NCBI GenBank assembly: GCA_016206675.1
Contig: JACQRD010000005.1
Coordinates: 1 to 5,136 of the forward strand
Direction: 5' to 3'
DNA from: Candidatus Omnitrophota bacterium
GTDB lineage: Bacteria; Omnitrophota; Gorgyraeia; Aquiviventales; Aquiviventaceae
Length of the DNA: 5,136 nt
This document shows, in pieces, positions 4,770 to 5,136 of the stretch. A program made the position numbers and the translations under genes. The stretch's first letter is position 1. Each line of letters starts with the position of its first letter. Below the pieces are notes generated by a model. It ran no database searches and had not been told where the DNA came from. It saw only the letters and a list, made by a program, of their open reading frames with translations.

Positions 4770-4836
4770 GCGGGGGGCCTGCGACCGAGCCGGGCACCCC
4801 CGCGGCTTCGTTTGGCGAAGCCAAACGTGCGGGGGT
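4770..4836. repeat. Three-arm GC-rich inverted repeat with a bistable inner hairpin
   Basis: GCGGGGG occurs at 4770-4776 and again at 4829-4835, and the complementary CCCCCGC lies between them at 4797-4803, so the middle arm can pair with either side. In the second pairing (8 bp, 4796-4803 with 4829-4836) the enclosed bases form CGTTTGGC/GCCAAACG (4809-4816 with 4820-4827), while an alternative GGCTTCG/CGAAGCC stem (4804-4810 with 4816-4822) excludes it. This resembles a switch-like layout, but repeats in GC-rich DNA can produce it by chance. Confidence 0.6.
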
Positions 4837-4982
4837 CGGCGAAGGGAGTGTCGTGAGCCGTAGGCGAACGACCCGCCGCGTCACCCTCCGCGCCGTTGCC
4901 CTGCAGAGCCGGCGGCGCGCTGGATATGCCCTGCACACTTGTAGTGCCGCAGGCCACCCCCGGCGAGCGAATATGCGGTTCA

Positions 4983-5079
4983 GCCCGGCGGAGGCGGACT
5001 GTTTTCACTCCCCGGCCGTGCTGTCCGAGGCGCCGGTGAAGCGGCGCCGAGTTCACGGCCGGGTCCGCCGCCGCTGGGC
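4983..5079. repeat. Long nested hairpin (97 bases)
   Basis: Bases 4983-4999 pair with 5063-5079 in 15 of 17 positions (one exception is G-T, a wobble if the + strand is transcribed). Next, 5011-5020 pairs with 5054-5063 (10 bp, perfect, sharing base 5063), and 5029-5034 pairs with 5043-5048 (6 bp) around an 8-base loop. An asymmetric bulge at 5000-5010 (TGTTTTCACTC) is the only AT-rich part. The stacked, bulged stem looks like a structured RNA or a palindromic repeat; no named family is recognised. Confidence 0.6.
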
Positions 5080-5136
5080 GTGCCCGAGCAAAGCGAGGGA
5101 GAATCGCATCTGAGCGAGCCGGGGTGCCGGCGGCAC

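Larger units (their letters stand above)
4690..5136. other. 447-bp region upstream of rplM with no convincing gene, rich in inverted repeats
   Basis: Open frames on both strands here translate to Arg/Pro/Ala-rich low-complexity proteins without recognisable motifs, and I regard them as by-products of high GC. I looked for tRNA, tmRNA, SRP RNA and RNase P RNA signatures and did not find them. The region instead holds several strong stems: 4734-4743 with 4752-4761, the cluster at 4770-4836, and the nested hairpin at 4983-5079. TGCCCTGCA is repeated directly at 4897-4905 and 4927-4935. It may be a repeat-filled spacer, or it may include an undescribed structured RNA; the sequence alone does not settle which. 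Confidence 0.6.

Noticed and set aside
4625..5056. A 143-residue minus-strand frame upstream of and overlapping rplM
   Set aside because: Its Arg/Pro/Ala-rich translation has no motif, and it overlaps the rplM start and its consensus promoter.
4760..5113. A 117-residue + strand frame in the upstream region
   Set aside because: The translation is low-complexity and crosses several strong inverted repeats; no ribosome site or family similarity was seen.
4690..5136. tRNA, tmRNA, SRP RNA or RNase P RNA
   Set aside because: No T-loop, CCA end, GGAAGGAAGCAGCC or GAGGAAAGTCC-type signature was found on either strand.

Overview
The window is a stretch of a GC-rich bacterial chromosome. Every gene I can support lies on the minus strand, so the window is best read from right to left. 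The gene order is rplM (ribosomal protein L13), rpsI (S9), argC, argJ, argB and the first 48 codons of argD. All six products are recognisable from conserved motifs. A ribosomal L13-S9 pair joined to an arginine cluster that uses ArgJ (the cyclic, acetyl-recycling pathway), together with high GC, suggests a free-living bacterium, perhaps from a deep or little-cultured lineage (Omnitrophota, Nitrospirota or NC10-like). That placement is a guess from memory of gene order and repeat style; nothing in the window proves it.

Layout on the + coordinates: 1-146 holds the argD 5' end; 147-278 is a gap with a nested inverted repeat; 279-1127 is argB; 1128-1267 is a gap filled by a long imperfect palindrome; 1268-2467 is argJ; 2468-2577 is a gap with two opposed heptamer arrays; 2578-3615 is argC; 3616-3744 is a gap with CACAGAA-type repeats and a possible weak promoter; 3745-4146 is rpsI; 4155-4649 is rplM; 4661-4689 is a consensus sigma70-type promoter; about 4690-5136 shows no convincing gene but has strong inverted repeats.

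The genes work together in two groups. L13 and S9 are ribosomal proteins of the large and small subunit, tightly coupled (8-bp gap) and driven by the consensus promoter, which sits so close to the rplM ATG that the message should have almost no leader. ArgB phosphorylates N-acetylglutamate, ArgC reduces the product to the semialdehyde, ArgD transaminates it to N-acetylornithine, and ArgJ moves the acetyl group back to glutamate, releasing ornithine.

The genes themselves are ordinary. The unusual part is what lies between them. Each of the four gaps from rpsI to argD carries its own kind of inverted or tandem repeat, and another palindromic repeat seems to have been absorbed into the 3' end of rplM as a 22-residue tail. 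The most interesting is the argB-argD gap: a perfect 17-bp inverted repeat runs from the argB stop to the argD start and would hide the argD ribosome binding site in the mRNA. I see no defence system, mobile-element gene, CRISPR array, tRNA or rRNA. Whether the repeats are regulatory RNA or dispersed genomic repeats cannot be decided from this window alone.
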